64,000 bases of DNA from Pseudomonadota bacterium (GTDB lineage Bacteria; Pseudomonadota; Gammaproteobacteria; Burkholderiales; Burkholderiaceae_C), in contig JAFEEF010000021.1 of assembly GCA_018241265.1 (NCBI GenBank), positions 125,909 to 189,908 on the forward strand. Direction: 5' to 3'. This document shows positions 18,079 through 29,272 of the stretch, piece after piece; positions within the stretch are counted from its first letter, which is position 1, and each line of letters starts with the position of its first letter. The notes beneath the pieces are model-generated. The model ran no database searches. It worked only from the letters and a program-made list of their open reading frames with translations, and was not told the DNA's origin. Both the position numbers and the translations under genes were made by a program.

Positions 18079-19215
18079 ATGGACATCGATGCGCCGACGC
18101 CGCTGCTCGGGGGCTTGAGCCCGCAGACCTTCATGCGCCGCCACTGGCAAAGGCGGCCGTTGCTGGTGCGCCAGGCGTTCCCCGGCGGGCTGCCGCTGAT
18201 CGACCGGCGTGCGTTGTTCGCGCTCGCGGCGCGCGACGACGTCGAGTCGCGGCTCGTCCGTCGAGCACACGACGGCCGGTGGCGCCTGCGCCATGGTCCG
18301 ATGCCGCGCCTCCCGCCGCTGCGCGAGCCGCACTGGACCTTGCTGGTGCAGGGTCTCGATCTGCATGTCGCGGCCGCGCACGAGCTGCTGCTCGGCTTTC
18401 GCTTCGTGCCCGATGCGCGGCTCGACGACGTGATGCTGTCGTACGCGAGCGATGGCGGCGGCGTCGGTCCGCATGTCGATTCGTACGATGTCTTCCTGCT
18501 GCAGACCGAAGGTCGGCGGCGTTGGCGTGTCTCGCATCAGCGCGAGCTGGGTTGCGTGCCCGACCTGCCGCTGAAGATCCTGCGCTGCTTCGAGCCCGAG
18601 CGGGAATGGCTGCTCGAACCCGGCGACATGCTCTATCTGCCGCCGGGCTGGGCGCACGACGGCATCGCCGAAGGCGCTTGCATGACGGCCTCGATCGGGT
18701 TTCGCGCGCCGCGCCGCGCCGCACTCGCACGCGACGTGCTGCAGCGCTGGCTCGACGCGGCCGAAGCCGACGAGGAGGGCCCGTTGTACCGCGACGCCGG
18801 CGTCGCGGCGACACGCGAACCGGCGCGCCTGCCGGCCGCGCTCGCCGCCTACGCACAGGATGCGGTAACGCGCTTGCTGGCGGAGCCGGGAGGCGTGGCC
18901 TGCGCACTCGGCGAATCGCTGACCGAGCCGAAGCCGCACGTCGTGTTCGAAGCCGCGATGTTCGCCGGCATGCCCGGGGGCGTGCGGCTCGACCGGCGCT
19001 CGCGCATGATGTACGACGACGATTTCGTGTTCATCAACGGCGAGTCGTTTCGCGCGACCGGCCGCGACGGCCGCCTGCTGAGGCGATTGGCGGATCGCCG
19101 CGGTCTGAATGCGCGCGAACTCGCGTTGCTCGGCGATTCGGCGCGCGATGGCGTGCTCGATTGGGTGGCCGCCGGTTGGCTGCAGGCCACGGACGACGGA
19201 GGTTTCGATGGCTGA
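18079..19215 (+). CDS. roxA: JmjC/cupin-type ribosomal protein oxygenase, RoxA (YcfD)-like
   Basis: Fe(II)/2-oxoglutarate-dependent oxygenase of 378 residues. E. coli RoxA hydroxylates an Arg of ribosomal protein L16. The iron-binding triad is visible: H and D in GPHVDSYDVF (about 132 and 134) and the distal His in PPGWAHDG (about 193). The cupin fold is followed by a helical dimerisation region and a C-terminal winged-helix-like part, as in the family. The stop codon overlaps the start of the next gene by 8 bp. The target is inferred from the family only. Confidence 0.9.
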   Translation: MDIDAPTPLLGGLSPQTFMRRHWQRRPLLVRQAFPGGLPLIDRRALFALAARDDVESRLVRRAHDGRWRLRHGPMPRLPPLREPHWTLLVQGLDLHVAAAHELLLGFRFVPDARLDDVMLSYASDGGGVGPHVDSYDVFLLQTEGRRRWRVSHQRELGCVPDLPLKILRCFEPEREWLLEPGDMLYLPPGWAHDGIAEGACMTASIGFRAPRRAALARDVLQRWLDAAEADEEGPLYRDAGVAATREPARLPAALAAYAQDAVTRLLAEPGGVACALGESLTEPKPHVVFEAAMFAGMPGGVRLDRRSRMMYDDDFVFINGESFRATGRDGRLLRRLADRRGLNARELALLGDSARDGVLDWVAAGWLQATDDGGFDG

Positions 19216-19687
19216 ATCCCTATTCAGGATTCAAACCCGAACGCAATTTCACGAAGCTTTACTTGCCGCAATCGAAGAAGCGGCATATGGCGGCTGGCCT
19301 GAATTGCGGCTCTGCGACGGCGATTACGCGGATTGGCCGCTGGGCGACCGCCGCTTCGTCGCAGCGCTCGAGCGCTGGGTCACCTCCCGGCGGCGCCTCG
19401 TGTTGCTGGCATCGACCTTCGACGACGTGGCGCGCCGCCATGCGCGCTGGGTCGCATGGCGTAAGCCCTGGTCGCACGTCGTCGAATGTCGCGTCAACGA
19501 GGAGGCGAGCGAACTGCCGTGCCTGCTGCACGCGCCGGGAAACCTGCACCTCGAACTCGTCGATCGCACCACCTACCGCGGCACGGTTTCGCGGGAGCGG
19601 TCCGATCTGGTCCGTGGCCGCGAGATATTTGACGCGGTTTTGCAACGTTCCATGCCTGCGTTCCCCGCGACGACCGCGGGTCTCTAG
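19208..19687 (+). CDS. Conserved-type protein overlapping roxA, function unknown
   Basis: ATG 19208 lies inside the last codons of roxA (8-bp overlap), so translation is probably coupled. The 159-residue protein has no membrane span or signal peptide. It is rich in Trp and Arg (ALERWVTSRRRLVLLASTFDD, VAWRKPWSHVVECRVNE) and looks like a folded alpha/beta domain. I do not recognise the family. Its tie to an oxygenase of the translation apparatus suggests a partner or related function; this is inference from position. Confidence 0.75.
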   Translation: MAESLFRIQTRTQFHEALLAAIEEAAYGGWPELRLCDGDYADWPLGDRRFVAALERWVTSRRRLVLLASTFDDVARRHARWVAWRKPWSHVVECRVNEEASELPCLLHAPGNLHLELVDRTTYRGTVSRERSDLVRGREIFDAVLQRSMPAFPATTAGL

Positions 19688-19706
19688 GGAGAGTTGTTGC
19701 GCTGGC

Positions 19707-19712
19707 TATAAT
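19707..19712 (+). promoter_or_regulatory. Likely promoter -10 element for the small lipoprotein gene
   Basis: Perfect TATAAT in otherwise GC-rich sequence, 123 bp before the lipoprotein start. A good -35 hexamer at 17-bp spacing is not apparent; TTGTTG lies closer at 19694. A 12-bp perfect palindrome (ACGCTCGAGCGT, 19731-19742) follows where an operator or 5' mRNA structure could be. Confidence 0.5.
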
Positions 19713-19834
19713 TCCCTGCTGGCACTGGACACGCTCGAGCGTTCCTTGCCTGGTGAATGCTGGGGCTCTCGATGGTTCCGTCTAGCGCCCCCGACAAGCC
19801 GGTTTGGTTCGGACCCAATAAACTGAGGATACAC

Positions 19835-20092
19835 ATGAAAAAGTCGATCGTGCTCGCTTCGCTGTTCGCTGCCGTTGCCTTGTCCGCTTGCGGCAAGAAG
19901 GAAGAGACGCCCGCCCCGCCGCCGCCCGCCGCGGCCCCGGCGCCCGCTGCTGATGCCGCCGCGTCGGCCGCTTCGGCCGTGGCTGATGCCGCTTCCGCGG
20001 CTGCGACCGGTGCCGCCGATGCCGCCTCTGCCGCGGCAACGGGCGCGATGACCGCGGCCTCGGACGCCATGAGCGCCTCGGCTCCGAAGTAA
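19835..20092 (+). CDS. Small Ala-rich lipoprotein
   Basis: An 85-residue lipoprotein. ATG 19835 is preceded by GAGGA and followed by MKKSIVLASLFAAVALSAC, a signal peptide with lipobox LSAC (Cys19). After a Lys/Glu and Pro-rich linker the protein is almost entirely Ala, Asp, Ser and Thr, with the decapeptide DAASAAATGA occurring twice. This could form one long helix, reminiscent of Lpp-like or stress lipoproteins, but no homology is claimed. A TATAAT promoter lies upstream and a strong terminator downstream, so it is probably a single-gene transcript, perhaps highly expressed. Confidence 0.8.
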   Translation: MKKSIVLASLFAAVALSACGKKEETPAPPPPAAAPAPAADAAASAASAVADAASAAATGAADAASAAATGAMTAASDAMSASAPK

Positions 20093-20111
20093 TTGCAGCA
20101 CGAGCATCCGC

Positions 20112-20130
20112 AGCGGCCTCGAGGGCCGCT
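20112..20130 (+). other. Hairpin after the small lipoprotein gene
   Basis: AGCGGCC (20112-20118) and GGCCGCT (20124-20130) form a 7-bp stem. There is no T-run. It lies between the lipoprotein stop and the terminator and may protect the mRNA 3' end. Confidence 0.4.
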
Positions 20131-20145
20131 GTCGGGTATCGACTC

Positions 20146-20178
20146 AAGCCGCCACTAGGATCCACTAGGGCGGCTTTT
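20146..20178 (+). terminator. Rho-independent terminator of the lipoprotein gene
   Basis: AAGCCGCC (20146-20153) pairs with GGCGGCTT (20169-20176), followed by TTTT ending at 20178. Confidence 0.75.
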
Positions 20179-20251
20179 GTATTTGTCGCGGTCAGCCTCA
20201 TGAGCAAACGCCGGGAGGGCCTGACGCGAAGCGGCAGGTCTGGGGGCCCTC

Positions 20252-21019
20252 TCAGACCGCCAGCCAGTCGCAGCCGAGCAAAGGGTCGGCGATCACGAGG
20301 TCGTCGACGCTGGCCGCCAGTGCCGCGCGCACCAGTTCCGGACGGTTGTTCTGCTCGCTCAAATGGGCGGCGACGAGATGGACCAGGCCGTCGTGCATGC
20401 AGGCGGCCAGGATGTCGGCCGAGGTCTCGTTCGACAGATGCCCCCACGGGCCGCCGATGCGCGCCTTCAGCGACGGCGGATAGCGAGATGCCTCGAGCAT
20501 GGCCCGGTCGTGGTTGCACTCGAGCAGCAGCAGCGCGCAGCCGCGCAGGTGTGCCAGGAGGTGCGGCGTCATCGATCCGGCGTCGGTGAGCACGCCGATG
20601 TGCGTCGCCCCGTCGGTCAGGCGCAGTTGCAGCGGCTCCTGCGCATCGTGGGCCACCGTGTAGGGCGAGAGCCGCAGGTCGCCGATCTCGATGGCCTGCC
20701 CGTCGCGCGCGATGTGCAGAACGTCGGCCTCGATCCCGGGCTCGCCGATCGCCCGCCAGGTGCCGCGGCTCATCCACAGCGGCAATCCCTCGCGACGCGC
20801 GAACGCCACCGCGCATCCGACATGGTCGCCGTGCTCGTGGGTCACGAACACCGCGTCGAGGTCATCGGGCGCCAACCCCGCGCGCGCCAGCCGGGCCTCG
20901 AGCTCGCGCAGCGAGAAGCCGCAGTCGATCAGCACGCGGCTCGTCGTCGTGCCGCTGCGCGCCTCGACCACCGTCGCGTTGCCGGTGCTGCCGCTGCCGA
21001 GGCTGCACAGGCGCATCAT
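20252..21019 (-). CDS. MBL-fold metallohydrolase (YycJ/WalJ-like)
   Basis: A 255-residue single-domain metallo-beta-lactamase-fold hydrolase. Early Gly/Ser motif LGSGSTGNATVVE, then LIDCGFS and the zinc-binding THEHGDHVG (about residues 61-68), with later conserved parts ECNHD and GHLSN. The set matches the YycJ/WalJ group of predicted nucleases or phosphodiesterases. It is the last gene of a minus-strand run with bamC and dapA; only 17 bp separate it from the bamC stop. ATG 21019 and the next codon ATG 21016 are equivalent starts. Confidence 0.88.
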   Translation of the reverse strand: MMRLCSLGSGSTGNATVVEARSGTTTSRVLIDCGFSLRELEARLARAGLAPDDLDAVFVTHEHGDHVGCAVAFARREGLPLWMSRGTWRAIGEPGIEADVLHIARDGQAIEIGDLRLSPYTVAHDAQEPLQLRLTDGATHIGVLTDAGSMTPHLLAHLRGCALLLLECNHDRAMLEASRYPPSLKARIGGPWGHLSNETSADILAACMHDGLVHLVAAHLSEQNNRPELVRAALAASVDDLVIADPLLGCDWLAV

Positions 21020-21036
21020 CGAGCTGGGGCGACGCC

Positions 21037-22197
21037 TTACTTCAGTTCGTCGAGCAGCATCGACGAGATGCGCTTGCCGGCATCGCCGTTCTCCGGCGCA
21101 CCCTGGCTGTTCTGGACCGTCACGGTGCAGGCGTCGCCGCTGGCCTTCACGACCACCCGGTACTTGGCCACGCCGCCGTCGTCGGACTTCTTGCTGCCGA
21201 ACCAGTTGAACATCTTGGTCAGCAGTCCGGGCTCGTCCTTGCCGGCCTGACGCGGGTCGACATAGCGCACGAAGTAGATGCCCTGAGCGCGATCTCGATC
21301 CTCGACGGTGAAGCCGCTGCGGTCGAGCGCTAGGCCGACGCGCCGCCAGGCGCGGTCGAAGTTGTCGTCGACCTGCAAGGTCGGGCCGGGCTGGCCGCTC
21401 AGCATGCGCGCGCGCACCACGCCCGGCGCGGGCTTCGCGTCGATGCTCGCCTTGGCGACTTCGGCGCCGGTGCCCAGCTTGATCATCAGGCGCGACAGGA
21501 ACTCGGCCTCGAGCTGCGGATCGGCCGGCCGCGGCTGCCAGATCGTCTCTTCCTTGCGCTCGCCGATGTAGGTCTCGACCATGCCGCGATGGCTAATGTA
21601 GACGTCGCTTCCGGTGCCATCGCGCTCGACGCGCGTGCGGAACTTGTCGCGTTCGCCGGTCGAGTACGCCGAGTCGAACACCTTGCCGACCGTGTTGCGG
21701 ATGATGTCTCCCGGAAGCTTCGCGCGGTTCTCGGCCCAGTCGGTCTCCATCACGCCGGTGGTCGGCTCGTCCTTTGCCAGCACGAAGCCATGCTCCTTCC
21801 AGAACGCCTCGAGCTGCGGCCAGAGCTGGTCGGGCGGCAGCGAGGTCTTGAGCCAGCGGTCGTCGCCCGAGCGCTCGATCGTCGATCCGCCGATCGTTTG
21901 CGGCGCCACGCCGAGAACCTGCGGCGCTGTTGCCGCGGCGGCGGCCGCGCCGGCCTGGAACGCGGTCGCGCTCACCGAGCCGTTCGTCGGCACCTGGTAG
22001 CGCGGGTCGCGCGAGAGCTGGGTCAGGTCGGGAGGCACCTCCAGGCTGGGCGTCTTGGCGCCCTGGCTGTGGTAGTCGATCTTGTCGCCGGCCATGAAGT
22101 CTTCGATCGTCGAGCAGCCGGCCAGCCACGCGATCGCCGTGCAGGCGACCGCGAGGACGGCGCCGCGGCGCGGCGATGAGGCGAGGGAACGGATCAC
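21037..22197 (-). CDS. bamC: Outer-membrane assembly lipoprotein BamC
   Basis: BamC (NlpB/DapX) is a lipoprotein of the beta-barrel assembly complex. This one has 386 residues from a GTG at 22197, preceded by GGAG; a TTG at 22212 is possible. The signal peptide ends in the lipobox WLAGC (Cys28). The unstructured N-terminal stretch has SLEVPPDLTQLSRDPRYQVP, the segment that in E. coli contacts BamD. Two helix-grip domains follow. Its position just after dapA is the classical dapA-nlpB order. Confidence 0.92.
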   Translation of the reverse strand: MIRSLASSPRRGAVLAVACTAIAWLAGCSTIEDFMAGDKIDYHSQGAKTPSLEVPPDLTQLSRDPRYQVPTNGSVSATAFQAGAAAAAATAPQVLGVAPQTIGGSTIERSGDDRWLKTSLPPDQLWPQLEAFWKEHGFVLAKDEPTTGVMETDWAENRAKLPGDIIRNTVGKVFDSAYSTGERDKFRTRVERDGTGSDVYISHRGMVETYIGERKEETIWQPRPADPQLEAEFLSRLMIKLGTGAEVAKASIDAKPAPGVVRARMLSGQPGPTLQVDDNFDRAWRRVGLALDRSGFTVEDRDRAQGIYFVRYVDPRQAGKDEPGLLTKMFNWFGSKKSDDGGVAKYRVVVKASGDACTVTVQNSQGAPENGDAGKRISSMLLDELK

Positions 22198-22282
22198 GGG
22201 AGGCGTCTCCAAAGGTTCGGGTTCGAGCGCACGCTGTTCGGGCAGGCCGAACGGCGACGTGCTAGCGGCACCGCGTTGCGCT

Positions 22283-23176
22283 TCACGCGTCGTGGCCGAG
22301 CAGGCCGGCGTCGCGCAACGCCTGTTCGACCTGCGCCTGACCGGCAGGCGTCAGTTCGGTCAGCGGCAGACGCAGCGCGCCGCCGATGACGCCGAGTCGC
22401 TGCAACGCCCACTTCGACGGCGCGGGGCTCGGCTCGATGAAAAGCTTCTGGTGCAGCGGCAGCAGCTCCAGGTGGATCGCTGCGGCGTCCTTCGCGCGGC
22501 CTTCGAGCGCTGCCATGCAGAGCTCGTGCATGCGGCGCGGCGCCACGTTGGCGGTCACGCTGACGTTGCCGTGGCCGCCGAGCAGCATCAGGGCGATGGC
22601 GGTCGCGTCGTCGCCGGAATAGATCGAGAAGCCCTTGGGCGCATGCTTGATCAGCTCGGCGGCGCGGCCGATGTCGCCGGTCGCTTCCTTGATGCCGACG
22701 ATGCCCGGAACCTGCGCCAGCCGCAGCACCGTCGCCGGCTGCATGTCCGCCACCGTGCGGCCGGGCACGTTGTAGAGCACGACCGGAATGTCGACCGCCT
22801 CGGCGATCGCGCGGAAGTGCCGGTACATGCCTTCCTGCGACGGCTTGTTGTAGTAGGGCACGACCGACAGCGTGCAATCGGCGCCGACCTTCAGCGCATA
22901 GCGCGCCAGCTCGATCGCTTCGGCGGTCGAATTCCCGCCCGCACCGGCCATGATCGGCACGCGTCCCTTCGCGTGCTCGACCGCGACGCGGATCACTTCG
23001 CAGTGCTCTTCGACCGTCACCGTCGGCGACTCGCCCGTCGTGCCGACGACGCAGACGCAGTCGGTGCCTTCGGCGATGTGCCAGTCGACGAGCCGGCGCA
23101 GCGCATCGAAGTCGATGCCGCCGCCGTCCTGCATCGGCGTGACCATGGCCACGATGCTGCCTGCTATGGGATTCAT
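22283..23176 (-). CDS. dapA: 4-hydroxy-tetrahydrodipicolinate synthase
   Basis: DapA condenses pyruvate with aspartate semialdehyde at the branch to lysine and diaminopimelate. It has 297 residues from ATG 23176 with GAGGAA upstream. The TIM barrel shows VGTTGESPT (pyruvate pocket), the proton-relay Tyr in LYNVPGRT, the Schiff-base Lys in [11 protein letters not shown], and YSGDD. It is followed by bamC after 85 bp and preceded by a methyltransferase gene ending 25 bp upstream. Confidence 0.96.
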   Translation of the reverse strand: MNPIAGSIVAMVTPMQDGGGIDFDALRRLVDWHIAEGTDCVCVVGTTGESPTVTVEEHCEVIRVAVEHAKGRVPIMAGAGGNSTAEAIELARYALKVGADCTLSVVPYYNKPSQEGMYRHFRAIAEAVDIPVVLYNVPGRTVADMQPATVLRLAQVPGIVGIKEATGDIGRAAELIKHAPKGFSIYSGDDATAIALMLLGGHGNVSVTANVAPRRMHELCMAALEGRAKDAAAIHLELLPLHQKLFIEPSPAPSKWALQRLGVIGGALRLPLTELTPAGQAQVEQALRDAGLLGHDA

Positions 23177-23201
23177 GCGGGTTCCTCGGAATCGCGCGAT
23201 T

Positions 23202-23772
23202 TTAGCCGGCGTCGCCAGGGCTCCGGAGCGGGTAGCGCGGCGGCGTTCCGCGGGCCGCCGTCTCGCGCACGGCCGCCACGCGCTGCACGTAGCGCGGCGG
23301 CGCCTCCAGCCAGCCGTCCTCGTAGGCGACGACGCGCAGGCCGCGCGACGCCGCCAGCAGCTCGCCGGGCTGCAGCAGGAACTTCGGATTGGCCGGCCGG
23401 CCGACGGTTTCGTTGCCGATCGCAAAGGTTTCGTAAAGGAGGACGCCCCCGTCGGCGACGCTCGCGACGATGGTCGGCAGCAGCGCGCGCCACAGGTAGT
23501 TGGTGACGATCACGGCGTCGTAGCGTCGGCCGGCGAACGGCCACGGACCGGCTTCGATGTCCGCGACGACGATCTCGGCGACGCCGGCGAGCGCGGCCGT
23601 GGCTTCCGTATCGCGGTCGACGCCGGTGACGCGGCAGCCCCGTCCCGCGAACCAGCGCACATGCCGGCCCGAACCGCACGCGACGTCGAGCACCGTCGCA
23701 CCGGCCGGTACGAGATGCGACCAGCGCCGTACCCACGGCGACACGTCGCCGCTGCCATGGGCAAGGCCGGCT

Positions 23773-23789
<17 letters not shown>
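23202..23789 (-). CDS. Class I SAM-dependent methyltransferase
   Basis: A 195-residue Rossmann-fold methyltransferase. Motif I is [18 protein letters not shown] (about residues 34-51), then [16 protein letters not shown] and VTNYLWR. It resembles the small tellurite-resistance/thiopurine-type methyltransferases, but the substrate cannot be named. It starts at GTG 23789, overlapping the end of the aldo/keto reductase gene by 17 bp, so it belongs to the same transcript. Confidence 0.85.
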
Positions 23790-26770
<2,981 letters not shown>

Positions 26771-26771
<1 letters not shown>

Positions 26772-27523
26772 TGGACGTGCGGCGCCGCGCGGCAACTCCC
26801 TCTCCCCTTTGGGCAGAGGGAGCCCAGCCATGGTGGCGCCTGCACGGTCTCGTCATCGCGCTCTGTCTTGCCGCCCCCACCGCGCACGCCGAGCTGTGGG
26901 GCTACGTGGACGGCGCCCGCGTCGCGCACGTCGCACCCCGCCAGGTCGATGCACGCTACCACCTCGTGCTCGGCGATCGGGACGCGCCCGCGATCGCCGT
27001 GCCGGGCAAGGCCGATCGCGCGAGCGGTCTCCTGACCTGGGTCGAGATCGCGCCCGAGGCGCTCGTGCTGCAGCCCGTGCTGCGCCAGGCCGCGCGCGAG
27101 CAGGGCATCGACCCGGAGTTGCTGCAGGCGATCGTCGTCGTCGAGTCGGGCTACAACCGGCGCGCCGTGTCGCCGCGCGGTGCGATCGGGCTGATGCAGC
27201 TCACGCCCGAAACCGCCGACCGCTATGCCACCCCGGCCGAGCGCAAGCAGCCCGCCGCCGAGCGCCTGCTCGACCCGCTGACGAACCTGCGTGCCGGCGC
27301 CCGCATGCTCGCCGACCTGACGCGCCGCTACGGCGGCATCGACATCGCGCTGGCCGCATGGAATGCCGGCGAAGGTACGGTGCGCAAGGCGGCCGGCAAG
27401 ATGCCGCCGATCGACGAGACGCGTGCGCACGTGCAGCTCGTGCTCGAGCTCTACTGGGCGCTGCTGCAGAACGACCTGGCGCGGCACGTCACGCAGCTCG
27501 AGATCCACGCCGACGGCGGATGA
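26771..27523 (+). CDS. Lytic transglycosylase (SLT family)
   Basis: A 250-residue periplasmic enzyme that cleaves peptidoglycan to 1,6-anhydromuropeptides. ATG 26771 shares one base with the parE stop. The signal peptide (LVIALCLAAPTAHA) begins only near residue 28. It is preceded by a segment encoded by a REP-like palindrome (26796-26822), which appears to have lengthened the N-terminus in frame. The SLT domain has the catalytic Glu in VVVESGYNRRA (about 125), then GAIGLMQLTPETA and AAWNAGEGTVRK. The acyl-CoA ligase gene follows directly. Confidence 0.9.
26796..26822. repeat. REP-like palindrome inside the lytic transglycosylase gene
   Basis: CTCCCTCT (26796-26803) and AGAGGGAG (26815-26822) are perfect inverted arms around an 11-nt loop. 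The core resembles the second palindrome at 52965-53006. It lies in frame between the start codon and the signal peptide. Confidence 0.5.
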
Positions 27524-27552
27524 CCGACGTCGGACACGACGAGGAGAGGCCG

Positions 27553-29187
27553 ATGCAATCGACGATGATGGACGTGCCGCTGTCGCTCAACCACCTGCTG
27601 GAGCGTGCAGGCCGGCTGTTCGGCGCCAACGAGATCGTCACGCGGCGGCTCGACAAGTCGCTCGTCACGCACCGCTATGCGGACTTCCATCGCCGTTCGC
27701 GCGCGCTCGCATCGGCGTTGCAGCGGCTCGGCCTCGGCAAGGGCGATCGCGTCGCGACCTTGAGCTGGAACCATCACGCCCACCTCGAGTGCTATTTCGG
27801 CATCCCGGCGGCCGGCGGTGTGATGCACACCTTGAATCTCAGGCTGTCGCCGGACGAGCTCGGCTGGATCGCCGGCGACGCCGAAGACCGCTACCTCATC
27901 GTCGACGACGTGCTGCTGCCGCTCTACGAGAAGTTCGCGGCGATGCATCGCTTCGAAAAGGTCATCGTCTTTCCGTATTCCGGCGCGCCGGTGCCGGCCG
28001 GCTACGTCGACTACGAGCAACTGCTCGCCGACGCCGATCCCGACGGCCATGTCTACGCCGACCACGACGAGCACGATCCGGTGGCGATGTGCTACACGTC
28101 CGGCACGACCGGGCGCAGCAAGGGCGTGGTCTATTCGCACCGCTCGACGATCCTGCACATGCTCGTCGGCTGCATGCCCGACTGCTGGGGCCTGAAGGCG
28201 ACCGACGTGGTGCTGCCGGTCACGCCGATGTTCCACGCGAACAGCTGGGGCGTGCCGTATGCGGCAGTGGCGCTCGGCGTCAAGCTCGTGCTGCCCGGGC
28301 CCCACCTGCATCCGGAAGACCTGCTCGACCTGATGCAGGAAGTGCCGCCCACCCTGGCGCTGGGCGTGCCGACGATCTGGATGGGCCTGATCCAGGCGCT
28401 GGATGCATCGCAGCAGACCCGGCCGGGCCGCTGGAAGCTGCCGCCGGGCATGCGCTCGCTGGTCGGAGGCGCGGCCGTGCCCGAGTCGCTGATACGCGCG
28501 TTCGCGAAGCATGACGTGTGGATCCTGCAAGGCTGGGGCATGACCGAGACGTCGCCGCTCGCGACCGTCTCCTACCAGCGCAACGAGCTGCGCGATGCGG
28601 GCGACGACGAGCGCTTTCGCCGCCTCGCGATGGCCGGCGTGCCGGTGCCGCTGGTCGACGTGCGCATCCGCGACGTCGACGGCCGCGACGCGCCGTGGGA
28701 TGGCGAGGCGATGGGCGAGATCCAGGTGCGCGGCCCGTTCATCACCGGTTCGTACCACCGCCTGCCGGTGTCGCCCGACAAGTTCACCGACGACGGGTGG
28801 CTGCGCACCGGCGACGTCGCGACGATGGACGAGCTCGGCTTCGTGCGCATCACCGACCGCACCAAGGACCTGATCAAGTCGGGCGGCGAATGGATCAGCT
28901 CGGTCGACCTCGAGAACGCGCTGATGGCGCATCCGGCCGTCGCCGAAGCGGCAGTGATCGCGATCCCCGATCCGAAGTGGAGCGAGCGGCCGCTGGCCTG
29001 CGTCGTCTTCAAGCCGGGGCAGGCGATCGCCGCGTCGGAACTGGAGGCGACGTTCGGACCGCTGCTGACGAAGCAGGGGTTCGCGAAGTGGCAACTGCCT
29101 GATCGCTACGAGGTGATCGACGCGGTGCCGCGCACGTCGACCGGCAAGTTCTCGAAGCTCAAGCTGCGGGAGCGCTTCGTCCGTTGA
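27553..29187 (+). CDS. Acyl-CoA ligase (long-chain fatty acid or 3-methylthiopropionate type)
   Basis: Adenylate-forming enzyme of 544 residues. It activates a carboxylic acid as acyl-AMP and transfers it to CoA. The P-loop-like motif is [19 protein letters not shown] (about 178-196). Further motifs are [40 protein letters not shown] and the catalytic Lys near [11 protein letters not shown]. The overall pattern is closest to the fatty acyl/DmdB-like branch; the substrate is not certain. ATG 27553 has GAGGAGAGG upstream. An ATG at 27520 would overlap the transglycosylase stop (ATGA) but has a weaker site. Confidence 0.9.
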   Translation: MQSTMMDVPLSLNHLLERAGRLFGANEIVTRRLDKSLVTHRYADFHRRSRALASALQRLGLGKGDRVATLSWNHHAHLECYFGIPAAGGVMHTLNLRLSPDELGWIAGDAEDRYLIVDDVLLPLYEKFAAMHRFEKVIVFPYSGAPVPAGYVDYEQLLADADPDGHVYADHDEHDPVAMCYTSGTTGRSKGVVYSHRSTILHMLVGCMPDCWGLKATDVVLPVTPMFHANSWGVPYAAVALGVKLVLPGPHLHPEDLLDLMQEVPPTLALGVPTIWMGLIQALDASQQTRPGRWKLPPGMRSLVGGAAVPESLIRAFAKHDVWILQGWGMTETSPLATVSYQRNELRDAGDDERFRRLAMAGVPVPLVDVRIRDVDGRDAPWDGEAMGEIQVRGPFITGSYHRLPVSPDKFTDDGWLRTGDVATMDELGFVRITDRTKDLIKSGGEWISSVDLENALMAHPAVAEAAVIAIPDPKWSERPLACVVFKPGQAIAASELEATFGPLLTKQGFAKWQLPDRYEVIDAVPRTSTGKFSKLKLRERFVR

Positions 29188-29272
29188 GTCCGGCCGGCTG
29201 GATCGCAGTGGCCTCGATGAACCGGTACCTACGCCGAGACTGGCGGCGGACCGGCTCCAAGTTTCCTTTCTC

